DNA of 64,000 bases, taken from assembly GCF_003316635.1 (NCBI RefSeq), contig NZ_QNQP01000001.1, forward strand, positions 62,001-126,000, in the 5' to 3' direction. How positions within the stretch are numbered: the stretch's first letter is position 1; every line of letters begins with the position of its first letter. Source of the stretch: Roseovarius dicentrarchi. GTDB taxonomy: Bacteria; Pseudomonadota; Alphaproteobacteria; Rhodobacterales; Rhodobacteraceae. The position numbers and the translations under genes are program-made. This document shows positions 1 through 8,483 of the stretch, one piece after another. The notes beneath the pieces were generated by a model that worked only from the letters and a program-made list of their open reading frames with translations, did not search any database and was not told where the DNA came from.

Positions 1-2
1 AT

Positions 3-548
3 CGCTGTCGCAACACCTGCCTGATGGAACTGCTCTATGCCACGGGGATGCGCGTCAGCGAGCTGGTGTCGCTACCCGCGTCGGCCGCGCGCGGCAACCC
101 CGAGATGCTGCTGATCCGCGGCAAGGGCGGCAAGGAGCGGATGGTGCCCCTGTCCCCGCCCGCGCGCAGCGCGCTACAGGCGTGGCTGGCGATGCTGGAC
201 GCGCAGGCAGAGGCGGTGCAAGCGCAAGGCGCGGTGCCATCGCCCTATCTGTTCGCCTCATCCGGTAAATCAGGGCACCTGACGCGCCACAGATTTTATA
301 CCATGATCAAGGAGATGGCCGTTGCGGGCGGCGTCAGCCCGGCCAAGGTTACACCGCACACATTGCGCCATGCGTTTGCGACCCACCTTCTGGCCAATGG
401 GGCGGATCTGATCGCGATTCAGGCGCTTTTGGGTCACGCAGACGTCGCAACCACCGAAATCTACACCCATGTTCTGGACGCGCGCCTGTCCGCGCTGGTG
501 CTGGAGCATCATCCGCTATCCGCACCCGCGCCAGAAACCGGCGAATAG
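3..548 (+). CDS. xerD: Tyrosine recombinase XerD, C-terminal part (5' truncated by window)
   Basis: Site-specific tyrosine recombinase that with XerC resolves chromosome dimers at dif. Only the catalytic domain is present (181 residues); the frame is open to the window start, so the N-terminal SAM-like domain lies outside. Visible catalytic residues are the Arg of GMRVSEL, the Lys of RGKGGKER, HTLRH, the His of LLGHADVATT and the nucleophilic Tyr of IYTHV. The LLANGADL and LGHADVATTEIYTHV segments are typical of chromosomal XerD rather than phage integrases. The next gene, a CorC-like protein on the same strand, follows after about 85 bp. XerC is the alternative, but the motif details favour XerD. 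Confidence 0.9.
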   Translation, partial: RCRNTCLMELLYATGMRVSELVSLPASAARGNPEMLLIRGKGGKERMVPLSPPARSALQAWLAMLDAQAEAVQAQGAVPSPYLFASSGKSGHLTRHRFYTMIKEMAVAGGVSPAKVTPHTLRHAFATHLLANGADLIAIQALLGHADVATTEIYTHVLDARLSALVLEHHPLSAPAPETGE

Positions 549-632
549 TCCGGGCGCAAAGCGGTCATCATCCCTTGAACGCCAGTGCCGCGCACCCCAT
601 AACGTCCGTGGTACAAAAGGACACAGGACCCG

Positions 633-1940
633 ATGGATACGGCAGCCCCAATTTTTGACATGGCATTCTGGTTAACCGGGGGCGCCATCCTGCTGCTGCT
701 GGTGATGTCGGGCATGTTCTCGGGCAGCGAAACCGCCCTGACCGCCGCCTCGCGCGGCAAGCTGCGCGCGCGCGCCGACAAGGGTGACAAGGGCGCGGAA
801 CGTGCGCTGGCCATCACCGAAGACAATGAGACGCTGATCGGCTCGGTTCTGCTGGGCAACAACCTGGTCAATATCCTGGCCACATCGCTGGCCACCGCGC
901 TGTTTACGCGGCTGATGGGCGATTCGGGCGTGGCATTGGCAACGCTGGTGATGACCCTGCTGGTTCTGATCTTTGCCGAAGTTTTGCCGAAAACATACGC
1001 CATCACCAACGCCGAGGTCGCGGCCAGCCGGGTCGCTCCTGCCATTACGATCGTCATCCGCCTGTTTTCGCCCGTGGTGTCCGCGGTGCGCGTTTTCGTG
1101 CGGCTGATCCTTCGGGCAGTGGGCGTGCGCACCGATCCCGACAGCAACGTTCTGGCGGTGCGCGAGGAAATCGCGGGCGCGCTTTATCTGGGCCACTCCG
1201 AGGGTGTGGTCGAAAAAGAGGATCGCGACCGCATTCTTGGCGCGCTGGACCTGGGCGAACGCGCGGTCGAGGAAATCATGCGCCACCGCAGCCAGATCGA
1301 AATGATCGACGCCGGGCTGGAGCCGATGGTCATTCTGGATCAATGCCTGAAATCGCCGCACACCCGCCTTCCCGTCTATGTGGACGATCCGGACAATATC
1401 ATCGGCGTCGTCCACTCCAAGGATCTGCTGCGCGCCATGCACAAGCTGGCCGTCGGCGAGGGCGGCGACGGCGGCGAATGGCGCAATTTCGATATCACAA
1501 CGATCTTGATGAAGCCTTACTTCGTGCCCGAAACAACCACCCTGGACGAGCAAATGCGCCAGTTTTTGCGCATGCGCATGCATTTTGCGTTGGTGGTTGA
1601 TGAATACGGCTCGCTTCAAGGGCTGATCACGCTGGAGGATATTCTGGAGGAAATCGTTGGCGAGATCACCGACGAATTTGACGCCGACGCCGAACATCCC
1701 ATCCGCCGCAGCGAAGATGGCCAGTACCTTGTCGACGGTGCCATGACCATCCGCGACCTGAACCGCGCGACCGATTGGTCCCTGCCCGATGACGCCGCGA
1801 ACACCATCGCCGGTCTGGTCATCCACGAGGCGCAGATGATCCCCAAGGTGAACCAGGTGTTCAACTTTCACGGTTTCCGGTTCGAGGTGACAGCGCGCAA
1901 GGATAACCGGATTACCCGGCTCAAGATCGGGCAGCTTTGA
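633..1940 (+). CDS. HlyC/CorC (CNNM-type) membrane protein with CBS domains
   Basis: Predicted inner-membrane protein of the CNNM/CorC family, whose members act in Mg2+/Co2+ efflux or homeostasis. The 435 residues show a DUF21 membrane domain (about residues 10-190; strongly hydrophobic segments with SGMFSGSETALTAAS and FAEVLPKTYA), then a CBS pair (about 215-345, with TRLPVY and LVVDEYGSLQGLITLEDILEE) and a C-terminal CorC_HlyC domain (about 360-435). Length is normal for the family. The ATG at 633 follows a purine-rich stretch. Placement directly after xerD is common in Rhodobacterales. The transported ion cannot be deduced from sequence. Confidence 0.9.
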   Translation: MDTAAPIFDMAFWLTGGAILLLLVMSGMFSGSETALTAASRGKLRARADKGDKGAERALAITEDNETLIGSVLLGNNLVNILATSLATALFTRLMGDSGVALATLVMTLLVLIFAEVLPKTYAITNAEVAASRVAPAITIVIRLFSPVVSAVRVFVRLILRAVGVRTDPDSNVLAVREEIAGALYLGHSEGVVEKEDRDRILGALDLGERAVEEIMRHRSQIEMIDAGLEPMVILDQCLKSPHTRLPVYVDDPDNIIGVVHSKDLLRAMHKLAVGEGGDGGEWRNFDITTILMKPYFVPETTTLDEQMRQFLRMRMHFALVVDEYGSLQGLITLEDILEEIVGEITDEFDADAEHPIRRSEDGQYLVDGAMTIRDLNRATDWSLPDDAANTIAGLVIHEAQMIPKVNQVFNFHGFRFEVTARKDNRITRLKIGQL

Positions 1941-2034
1941 GGGCGGATTTGCCCGGATCATGCACAGGTGATTGCGGCACTGGCTCTTGCCGGACGAATC
2001 GGCCATTCTGCCTGAACCTAAAGGGATATCTTAC

Positions 2035-2325
2035 ATGAAAAACTACGTCTGGCTTCTGGGCTGCGCACCATTTCTGCTGGCGGCGTGCGAGGAAATCGAG
2101 GGCACCAGCGCCGCCACATCCGAGCGTTTCATCACCGACCTGCCGCCAAGTTTGCGCGAACTCGCCGCGCCGTATCAGGATCTGAGCGCCGTTCGGCTGG
2201 ACCCGGCGAGCGGCTGCTATGTCTATCGCTACCGTGGCCCGGTCGAGACAACGATGCTGCCCCTGCGAACCACAGACGGCCGCCCGCTCTGCGTCAAGAA
2301 AGCGGAAACCGCACCGGCCACCTGA
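2035..2325 (+). CDS. Small predicted lipoprotein
   Basis: A 96-residue protein with a lipoprotein signal: MKNYVWLLGCAPFLLAAC, the LLAAC lipobox placing the lipidated Cys at residue 18. The mature part is short and includes LPPSLRELAAPYQDLSAVRL and a Tyr/Arg-rich VYRYRGPVE. I know no function; it resembles short roseobacter lipoproteins of unknown role. The ATG at 2035 was chosen over one 63 bases upstream because only the later start gives a proper signal peptide. The L,D-transpeptidase converges from the other strand. Confidence 0.75.
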   Translation: MKNYVWLLGCAPFLLAACEEIEGTSAATSERFITDLPPSLRELAAPYQDLSAVRLDPASGCYVYRYRGPVETTMLPLRTTDGRPLCVKKAETAPAT

Positions 2326-2342
2326 CTGATGCCCTGACCGCG

Positions 2343-2368
2343 CCGCCCAAAGGGTCAGCTTTGGGCGG
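2343..2368. terminator. Hairpin between convergent genes
   Basis: Inverted repeat CCGCCCAAA / TTTGGGCGG (2343-2351 and 2360-2368) with an 8-base loop, lying after the lipoprotein stop and across the last codons of the minus-strand L,D-transpeptidase. There is no clear T-run, so it may be a weak terminator for either direction. Confidence 0.4.
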
Positions 2369-3020
2369 TAATCCGATCCTCCGGCGCATACAGATAGGCG
2401 GTCGATCCAGACGCGACGTGATCATAGAGGTCGATCATATGCGCCATCACCATGCGCACGCAGCCCGAACTGGCCCGCCCGCCGATGGAGCGTGGCTGCG
2501 GTGATCCGTGGATGCGCAAATATGTATCGCGGTTGCCGACGAACAGGTAAAAGGCCCGCGATCCCAACGGGTTGTTCGGCCCGCCATTCATACCGTCAGC
2601 ATGTTTTGCATAAAGGCCGGGATCACGCTTGATCATGGCCTTGGTCGGGGTCCAGGTTGGCCACTTGGCCTTGCGGCGGATCGTATATGTGCCCGGCTCG
2701 TACAGATCACCCCGCGCGATTGCCACGCCGTAGCGCATCGCGGTGCCGTCATCGCGGATGTGGTACAGATACCTCGCGATCGCATCGACGTGGACATCGC
2801 CGGGTCGCAACCCATCATTCGCCTGCACACGCTGCGGCAGGAACCGCGGGTGCAGCCCCCATGGGTTTGTCGTCGCAGGGTCGTAATTCGGCGGCGTTAC
2901 CTGCGCATCCCACTGCGCCCAGCGCGTGCTGTCAGATGTGGGACCGGCCATCGCGCCCCCGGCGATGGGGGTCGAAAACATGGCCGCGGCAGCGATTACG
3001 AAATGGCGTCTGGTCAACAT
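2355..3020 (-). CDS. L,D-transpeptidase (YkuD domain)
   Basis: Periplasmic enzyme that forms 3-3 peptidoglycan cross-links or attaches proteins to peptidoglycan. The 221-residue protein starts with MLTRRHFVIAAAAMF, a signal peptide with a double-Arg-like motif and an AGGAMA cleavage region. The YkuD domain occupies about residues 75-215; the catalytic motif is IHGSPQP followed by SSGCVRM with the nucleophilic Cys. Upstream features such as YEPGTYTIRRK and NPLGSRAFYLF fit the ErfK/YbiS family. It stands alone on the minus strand between a lipoprotein gene and a DUF2254 gene. Confidence 0.88.
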   Translation of the reverse strand: MLTRRHFVIAAAAMFSTPIAGGAMAGPTSDSTRWAQWDAQVTPPNYDPATTNPWGLHPRFLPQRVQANDGLRPGDVHVDAIARYLYHIRDDGTAMRYGVAIARGDLYEPGTYTIRRKAKWPTWTPTKAMIKRDPGLYAKHADGMNGGPNNPLGSRAFYLFVGNRDTYLRIHGSPQPRSIGGRASSGCVRMVMAHMIDLYDHVASGSTAYLYAPEDRITAQS

Positions 3021-3164
3021 TGGTTAACGTCCTTGCAGTCTGGCTTACAATCGGATGATCCATGAAGGAACGCCGCCGCCCCCGCAAAGATCCAATCAAT
3101 TTTCCAAGTATATACCCGAAAACCTTATCAGTGGTAAAAATACCAGCGCGCGGGTGGCGCCGCG

Positions 3165-4478
3165 CTATTTTTCTGTGACGCGCAGGCGCAACCGCTCGCT
3201 GACCGATGCCAGCAAACGGTCCCGGTCGGCGGCAAAGTCCATATGCTCAAGCGCCCGCCGCAGCGACATCTCGGCAAAGTCGCGCGCGGCCTGCCGCAAC
3301 CCCGCATCAGGGTGCTGCATCAGCCCGGCAAGCGTTGCCTGAAGCCGGTGCTGCACCTCAAACAACTGCGCGCCATCGCGCGCCAGCGATCCGAACCCAT
3401 CGTCCAGCAAATCCTGGGGCATCAGCGGCGGCACCCAAAGCCGGTCAAGCTCGGGGCCGTCGTCCTGCTTGTCCTCGGGCCCTGTCGTCTCGTCCGAATA
3501 GCTGGACAGGATGCGCCCCACGCGCGTGATCACGTCAATCGCGGTTCCGGGGTCATTGATGCCAGGTGACAGCGCCTTGGATGCGATTTCGCCCATGACG
3601 GTCAGTCCGAATCGGGGATCCTGATCGTAGCTGCGCAGATCCTCTATCGTGATGTGGCCGCGCAGCAGCGATTTGCACTCCTCGCCATCATCATCGTCCG
3701 GAATGTCGCCCACGACCCACAAAAGCGGCTCGTGCAGGAAAATGAACGCGCCGATCGCCTTGGGCAGGTAGATTTGAATCTCGTACCGTTCGGCCACGGC
3801 CTGAAGCCCTTCGGGATAGATATGCTGAATATACCCGCTTTCGTCAGCATCCACCGGCTGCGCGTTGTCCGGGACGCTTCCCCGCAGCGGGTTGGCGCCG
3901 AAACACGGCGTTGTCAGACGTTCGCGAAACCGCCGCTTGGTGATATCCTCGACCTGCCGGGTGGTGTGCAGAAGGCTGCCAAAAGTCTGCAAATGCAGCA
4001 CCCAGCGCACCAGCGACCAGACCACATAGGCCAGAACCATGACCGTCAGCCAAAAGATCACCAGCGCATGTTCGTCGCCAAAAACGTCCATTTCGCGCAA
4101 GACGATCGCCACAAGCGCATAGAGATAAGCGCCGATAAACGCGGACAGCGTTTTCTGCGTGGTGGTGTCCTGCATGATCAGACGATGCACGCGCGGCGTC
4201 CATTGCGAGGCCGAACTGCGGTAGGTCGACACCATCACCGTCATCGAGAAAATCGTCGCCGACAGCATGGCGCTGGCAATGATATCCAGCAACCGGTCGG
4301 CAGAGGCGCCCGACAGCCGCCCGGCCATTTCCTCTGGCACGAAAATCTCGATCAGCTGGGTAATCCCGAGCGATACGAAGGACAGCAGCCCCATTGCCAG
4401 CACACGCACCCACAGTTTGCGCGAGTAGATGCGCACCTTGCGCCAAAGCGTCGAGGGGATCAAAAGGATGTTTTTCAT
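3165..4478 (-). CDS. DUF2254 family membrane protein
   Basis: A 437-residue predicted inner-membrane protein of the DUF2254 family, function unknown. Hydrophobic segments occur near residues 25-45, 65-85, 110-130 and 140-160; a long soluble C-terminal part follows, carrying the family hallmarks VVGDIPDDDD, DPRFGLTVMGEIASKALSPGINDPGTA and RLWVPP. The start at 4478 (MKNILLIPSTLWRK) gives a short basic N-terminus before the first membrane helix. The P450 gene ends about 100 bp upstream on the same strand; a functional link is not evident. Confidence 0.8.
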   Translation of the reverse strand: MKNILLIPSTLWRKVRIYSRKLWVRVLAMGLLSFVSLGITQLIEIFVPEEMAGRLSGASADRLLDIIASAMLSATIFSMTVMVSTYRSSASQWTPRVHRLIMQDTTTQKTLSAFIGAYLYALVAIVLREMDVFGDEHALVIFWLTVMVLAYVVWSLVRWVLHLQTFGSLLHTTRQVEDITKRRFRERLTTPCFGANPLRGSVPDNAQPVDADESGYIQHIYPEGLQAVAERYEIQIYLPKAIGAFIFLHEPLLWVVGDIPDDDDGEECKSLLRGHITIEDLRSYDQDPRFGLTVMGEIASKALSPGINDPGTAIDVITRVGRILSSYSDETTGPEDKQDDGPELDRLWVPPLMPQDLLDDGFGSLARDGAQLFEVQHRLQATLAGLMQHPDAGLRQAARDFAEMSLRRALEHMDFAADRDRLLASVSERLRLRVTEK

Positions 4479-4575
4479 CTGTTGATCAATCGCACGGGAA
4501 TGGTTCGGGTTCCATTCTTTTCGGTGCGGGCGGTGTCATGGCGACGGTTGCACGCCGCACGGGCCGCCCCTTAGA

Positions 4576-5943
4576 TCAGTTACGCGGGGTGATTTTCAGC
4601 CAAATCCCGTCCTTGCCGCGCACCGTCAGATGCGCCACCGGCATGGCGGGGCGCTCTGTCACGGGCTGGAGGCGGAATTTCTGCACGATCATCGCCAGCA
4701 ATAGCGGGCCTTCGATCATGGCAAACCCCGCGCCGGGACAGACGCGCTGACCGGCGGAAAAGGGGATAAACGCCTCGCGCAGGCATTTGCGGCCCGCCGG
4801 GGTGCCGTAGCGCGCGGGGTCGAACCCGTCGGGGTTGTCCCAGATCCGCTCGTGCCGGTGTAGATGCCACGGGCTTAACACAATTTGCGCGCCGGGCGCG
4901 ATCTGCCGGCCGCGAAACGCCTCGGGGCAGCGGGTCTGCCGCACCATCATCGGCACGGGCGGGTAAAGCCGCAGGGTTTCGCGAAACACGTCCCGCGTCA
5001 GCGGCAGCTTGCCCATCTGCGCAAACTCCGGCGGTGCATCACCAAAGGCCGCGGCGGCCTCTGCCGCGATGCGGTCCTGCCAATCGGGATAAAGCGCCAG
5101 CAGATACAGCGCCCATGCCAGCGCCGACGCGCTGGTTTCATGCCCGGCAAGGAAAAAGATGGCGACCTGATCCACCATCTCCTCGGTGTCAAAACGCGCG
5201 CCGGTCTGCGGATCGGCTGTTGTCATGATCTTGGTCGCCAGATCCTCGGGCGCATCCCCTGCCGCAATCCGCGCCATGCGCTCCGCCGTCAGCTGCCGGA
5301 TCAGGCCGCGGATCACCTCGGCGGTGCGGCGCGTTGCGCGGCTGTGAAACCGGGGCATCCAGCGCGGCAGCGGGACCAGCGCGGCCAGATTGACAACCGG
5401 CTGCGTGCGCTGATGCGCGCGAAATTCGTTGAACACGCGGGCGGCGACCTCGTTTTCGATCGGTATGGAAAACAGCGTGCGAAAGATGACGTCAGCGGCG
5501 GCATGGCTGGCTTCGCCCTCGATATCCCGGGCGCTGCCATCGGCCATACCGGCCAGCCGCTGAACCACGGCATGGCCCGCGTCGCGCATCGCCGGGAAGA
5601 TGTGGCGCAGGCGCCCGCCCTCGAATGCGGGGTCGATGATCCGCCTCTGGCGCTTCCACGCCTCGCCATTGGTTACGAAAACCGAATTGCCCAAAAGCGG
5701 CGTCAGACCTTCGCGCACGCGGTTCGATTTGGGAAAATCATCCGGCCGCCCCTTCAGCACCAGATCGACAAGATCGGGCTGGTTGCACAGATAGGACCGA
5801 AAAAACGGCGTCCGAAATTCCGCCATCCATGCCCGGTACAGCCGTGCAGGCTGCGCCGACAGGATATCGGCGCGAAAAAGTTGCAGGTAGCGCCGCATTG
5901 ACACGCGGCCGGGCCGTGACGGGGGTTTGGGCGGCTGTGTCAT
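4576..5943 (-). CDS. Cytochrome P450
   Basis: Haem-thiolate monooxygenase of 455 residues. The I-helix oxygen-binding motif is AGHETSASALAW (near residue 255), the K-helix ExxR is in ETLRLYPPVP, and the haem loop is PFSAGQRVCPGAGFA with the proximal Cys. The N-terminus (MTQPPKPPSRPGR) has no membrane anchor, so it is probably a soluble bacterial enzyme needing separate redox partners; none is in the window. I chose the ATG at 5943 because it makes an ATGA overlap with the repaired frame of the upstream hydrolase gene, indicating translational coupling. An ATG at 5952 would add three residues. Substrate unknown; a fatty acid or terpenoid is possible. Confidence 0.9.
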   Translation of the reverse strand: MTQPPKPPSRPGRVSMRRYLQLFRADILSAQPARLYRAWMAEFRTPFFRSYLCNQPDLVDLVLKGRPDDFPKSNRVREGLTPLLGNSVFVTNGEAWKRQRRIIDPAFEGGRLRHIFPAMRDAGHAVVQRLAGMADGSARDIEGEASHAAADVIFRTLFSIPIENEVAARVFNEFRAHQRTQPVVNLAALVPLPRWMPRFHSRATRRTAEVIRGLIRQLTAERMARIAAGDAPEDLATKIMTTADPQTGARFDTEEMVDQVAIFFLAGHETSASALAWALYLLALYPDWQDRIAAEAAAAFGDAPPEFAQMGKLPLTRDVFRETLRLYPPVPMMVRQTRCPEAFRGRQIAPGAQIVLSPWHLHRHERIWDNPDGFDPARYGTPAGRKCLREAFIPFSAGQRVCPGAGFAMIEGPLLLAMIVQKFRLQPVTERPAMPVAHLTVRGKDGIWLKITPRN

Positions 5944-6096
5944 GGCGTGCATGCGGTATATTTGTTCACTGGCGTTTCAATCCGGCTGCCCGACGGCGCC
6001 CGCCCGGCATAGCGCTGGCCAAGCGTCAGCGGACCCGCCGTAATGCGGAAGTAATCATAATCGCCGGGCCGGTCAAAGGCGCAAAGATACTGGAAT
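5940..6096 (-). other. Out-of-frame C-terminal tail of the hydrolase gene
   Basis: This stretch read in the -1-shifted frame encodes FQYLCAFDRPGDYDYFRITA and a further roughly 30 residues ending at TGA 5942-5940. It joins naturally to WKFFRLH of the upstream frame if one T is added in CATTCC at about 6094-6096. The TGA overlaps the P450 ATG (ATGA). Coding character and the overlap both argue that this was the original 3' end. Confidence 0.6.
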
Positions 6097-7213
6097 GCAG
6101 GCGGAAAAACTTCCACCGCAATTCGCGCCAGCGCGCGGGGCTGAGCGTTTGGGTAAAGGCCGCCGAAATCACCAGCGGCCAGCGTTTGCCCGGCGCAGCC
6201 ACGCCGCTGACGCTGACCGGATCGCACAAGGCAAAGGCGCATCCGTCGCCCGGCGCGGTGACATCCACCCATGTCAACGCCCCCGATTGCGACAAATACG
6301 CCAGATCGGCGCGCAGCCGGTGCGCATCCGGCAGGAATGACACCATCGGCACCACCTGCCCCAAGGATAAAAACGACAGCGCCGGACCGCCGGGCACCAC
6401 GCGCCCCGCGCGCAGCAAATCGGCCAGCACCGACACCGCCAGATGCGCGCCCGAAGAATGACCGACGACCAGCACCTCGTCCACATCGCTGTCCAGCGCG
6501 CGGGCGATGTCCTCGCCAAATTCGACCATCCTTGCGGCAAGCGCGGGGGGAATCGCGCCGCGATAGCGCGCCGAGTAGGCGTAATCATGCATCAGGTAAT
6601 ACGCGTAGAACTTGCCGTCCTTGCGCTTGAACCAACGCAGGATGGTCCATGCCACGGCGATCAGGGCCACAGCATAGGCAAGCGCGCCCGCCGTCGCCGC
6701 CAACGGCGCGCCACTCGCCGGCATGACATATCCCATAAGCAGCGCAATCGCTGTCCCGGCCAGATGGCCCACAATCAGCGCAATCGCCAGTTGCAGCAGC
6801 AAAAACCCGACCGGATACAGCGCCGCAATCACCGGCCCCTTGCGGAGCCTCATCAGCCGAAACAGCGCGCCGCTGGCGATATAGGCCCATGCCGTGCGGA
6901 CCAGTTGCAGGTAGGTGGCGCCGATTGTGTGGCTCATGGAGCGGCGCACAATATCCGACCAGACCAACACATCCACATCCGCAAGCGTGGCCGCGCCGTC
7001 CATGGATCCGGCCACCTGCCAGCCATAGCGCCCCGCGCCGCGCCGCGCGGACAAGGTCAGCTCATAGCCGGAAATCGCCGCCTGCGCGGCGCCTTCCTTG
7101 CGGTACAGCTCGCGGTAGCGGCGTGGGTGGATCGGGTCATATCCGGGGATGTAGAACACCCGGCGCGCGGTGACCCGCGCGCCCTTGGATGTGGTGCCTG
7201 CTGTGCTGCTCAT
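6026..7213 (-). CDS. Membrane-associated alpha/beta-hydrolase-like protein, C-terminus frameshifted
   Basis: A 395-residue frame as it stands. The N-terminal part includes RVFYIPGYDPIHPRRYRELY; the centre (about residues 115-190) holds two to three hydrophobic helices; the C-terminal half carries a serine-hydrolase elbow, VVGHSSGAHLA. I read it as a membrane-bound esterase/lipase-like protein of unknown substrate. The last about 23 residues (after FFRLH) look out of frame: a one-base change near 6095 would continue into FQYLCAFDRPGDYDYFRITA and end at 5940 with an ATGA overlap with the P450 gene. The two genes probably form an operon. Confidence 0.65.
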   Translation of the reverse strand: MSSTAGTTSKGARVTARRVFYIPGYDPIHPRRYRELYRKEGAAQAAISGYELTLSARRGAGRYGWQVAGSMDGAATLADVDVLVWSDIVRRSMSHTIGATYLQLVRTAWAYIASGALFRLMRLRKGPVIAALYPVGFLLLQLAIALIVGHLAGTAIALLMGYVMPASGAPLAATAGALAYAVALIAVAWTILRWFKRKDGKFYAYYLMHDYAYSARYRGAIPPALAARMVEFGEDIARALDSDVDEVLVVGHSSGAHLAVSVLADLLRAGRVVPGGPALSFLSLGQVVPMVSFLPDAHRLRADLAYLSQSGALTWVDVTAPGDGCAFALCDPVSVSGVAAPGKRWPLVISAAFTQTLSPARWRELRWKFFRLHSSIFAPLTGPAIMITSALRRVR

Positions 7214-7289
7214 AAAGACGCGCCTGACCTTGCCCTGCCCGCCGTCACACTAGACGGAAATAGGGGCAAGAGTATGGCCACGGCGCGCC

Positions 7290-8045
7290 CTAGCCCAGCA
7301 CGGCAAGCGCCGGAAACGTCTCAAGCAGCCAAAAGGCAAAGGCCGAAAATCCACCCGTCAGCATCATCAGGCCGATGGTCCACAGCAGCAGGCCCATGAT
7401 CTTTTCGATCCGGCCCATATGCCGCTTCATCCAGCCCATGAAACCGGTCAGGCGCGGCAGGAACGCAGCCACAAGGATGAACGGCACGCCCAGCCCGATC
7501 GCATAGACCCCCAGCAACGCCGTGCCGCGGGCAACAGATGCCTCGGACGCGGCCAGCGACAAAATCGCGCCCAGCTGCGGGCCAATGCAAGGCGTCCAGC
7601 CAAAAGCGAAGGCAAGGCCAAGAATATAGGCCCCGAACGCGCTGCCGCCCCTGTCACCCGCATCCATGCGCATTTCGCGGTCCAGAAACCCGATGCGGAT
7701 GATGCCCAGAAAATGCAGGCCGAATATCATCACCAGGATGCCGGCAATCGAATTGAGCGTTGATTGGTATTGCAAGAACGCCAGGCCCAGCGCCGACGCG
7801 GCAGCGCCCAGCAGCAGGAAAATCGTCGACAGGCCCAGCACGAAAAACAGCGCAGGCAGGATCGCACTGCGCCGCGCCGCGCCGCCCTTTTGCGACAGGT
7901 CCTGCAAGGTGACGCCGCTCATATACGCAAGATAGGGCGGCACAATAGGCAGCACGCAGGGGCTGAGGAACGACAACGTGCCCGCAAAAAGCGCCACGAC
8001 CATCGCGGGAATCAGGCCCGCATCCATGATTTCAATACCGAACAT
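7290..8045 (-). CDS. ccdA: Cytochrome c biogenesis protein CcdA
   Basis: Inner-membrane thiol-disulfide transporter of 251 residues that moves reducing power from cytoplasmic thioredoxin to the periplasm for apocytochrome c (or DsbD-like) reduction. Six hydrophobic segments are seen. The redox Cys of TM1 is in SFLSPCVLPIVPPYLAY and the second in FGWTPCIGPQLGA. The start MFGIEIMDAG at 8045 leaves a short periplasmic N-terminus. It is divergent from the TusA-like gene, about 90 bp between the two starts. Confidence 0.92.
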   Translation of the reverse strand: MFGIEIMDAGLIPAMVVALFAGTLSFLSPCVLPIVPPYLAYMSGVTLQDLSQKGGAARRSAILPALFFVLGLSTIFLLLGAAASALGLAFLQYQSTLNSIAGILVMIFGLHFLGIIRIGFLDREMRMDAGDRGGSAFGAYILGLAFAFGWTPCIGPQLGAILSLAASEASVARGTALLGVYAIGLGVPFILVAAFLPRLTGFMGWMKRHMGRIEKIMGLLLWTIGLMMLTGGFSAFAFWLLETFPALAVLG

Positions 8046-8138
8046 GACGCAGCCTTAGCCCATCAAAGCAGCCGCGTCACGTGGACGCTATGTCACAACC
8101 TTGTGGACAGAGGTGACGGGCCGGATTATCTGCGGAAT

Positions 8139-8360
8139 ATGGAAAAAATTGATGCCATCGGGCTGCTGTGCCCCCTGCCCGTTCTGAAGTTGCGCAAGCG
8201 CATGACCAAGCTGGCCGCCGGCGCCGAGGTCGAACTGCATGCCGATGATCCCGCTGCAATGATCGACGTTCCGCATTTCTGCCATGAGGCCGGGCATAGC
8301 CTGCTATCGGTAGAAGATGCGGATGCATACACCATCTACAGGTTGCGCAAAGGCGGCTGA
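8139..8360 (+). CDS. TusA/SirA-like sulfur carrier protein
   Basis: A 73-residue protein with the family signature DAIGLLCPLPVLKLRK near the N-terminus, including the persulfide-forming Cys in a CPxP motif. TusA-family proteins relay sulfur for tRNA thiolation, molybdenum cofactor or sulfur oxidation. The C-terminal part (VPHFCHEAGHSLLSVE) is typical of the fold. Start chosen at 8139 (MEKIDAIG); the long upstream extension of the frame is not coding-like. Which sulfur pathway it serves cannot be told from context, though neighbouring ccdA also handles thiols. Confidence 0.85.
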   Translation: MEKIDAIGLLCPLPVLKLRKRMTKLAAGAEVELHADDPAAMIDVPHFCHEAGHSLLSVEDADAYTIYRLRKGG

Positions 8361-8435
8361 GGTTTGATCCCGGTCTATTAAAACGGCGCGGCCCGCGTGG
8401 GGCCTGCGCCGTTATTCCTAAACCCTTCAGGAAGA

Positions 8436-8469
8436 TGAAAGCCCGGCGGAGATGTTCGCCGGGCTTTCA
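8436..8469. terminator. Bidirectional terminator between tusA-like gene and rne
   Basis: Perfect 13-bp inverted repeat TGAAAGCCCGGCG / CGCCGGGCTTTCA with an 8-base loop, between two convergent genes. The A/T ends of the stem give short T-tracts in both directions, so it can serve both. Confidence 0.8.
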
Positions 8470-8483
8470 CTTATTTGCAGCCT

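Noticed and set aside
3..548. XerD-type recombinase considered as an integrase of a mobile element
   Set aside because: Motifs match the chromosomal XerD and the neighbouring CorC gene is a common chromosomal context; no att sites or phage genes nearby.
672..2006. 444-codon open frame antisense to the CorC-like gene
   Set aside because: A GC-rich antisense shadow, His/Gln/Arg-rich, with no domain; the plus-strand frame is a clear CorC/CNNM protein.
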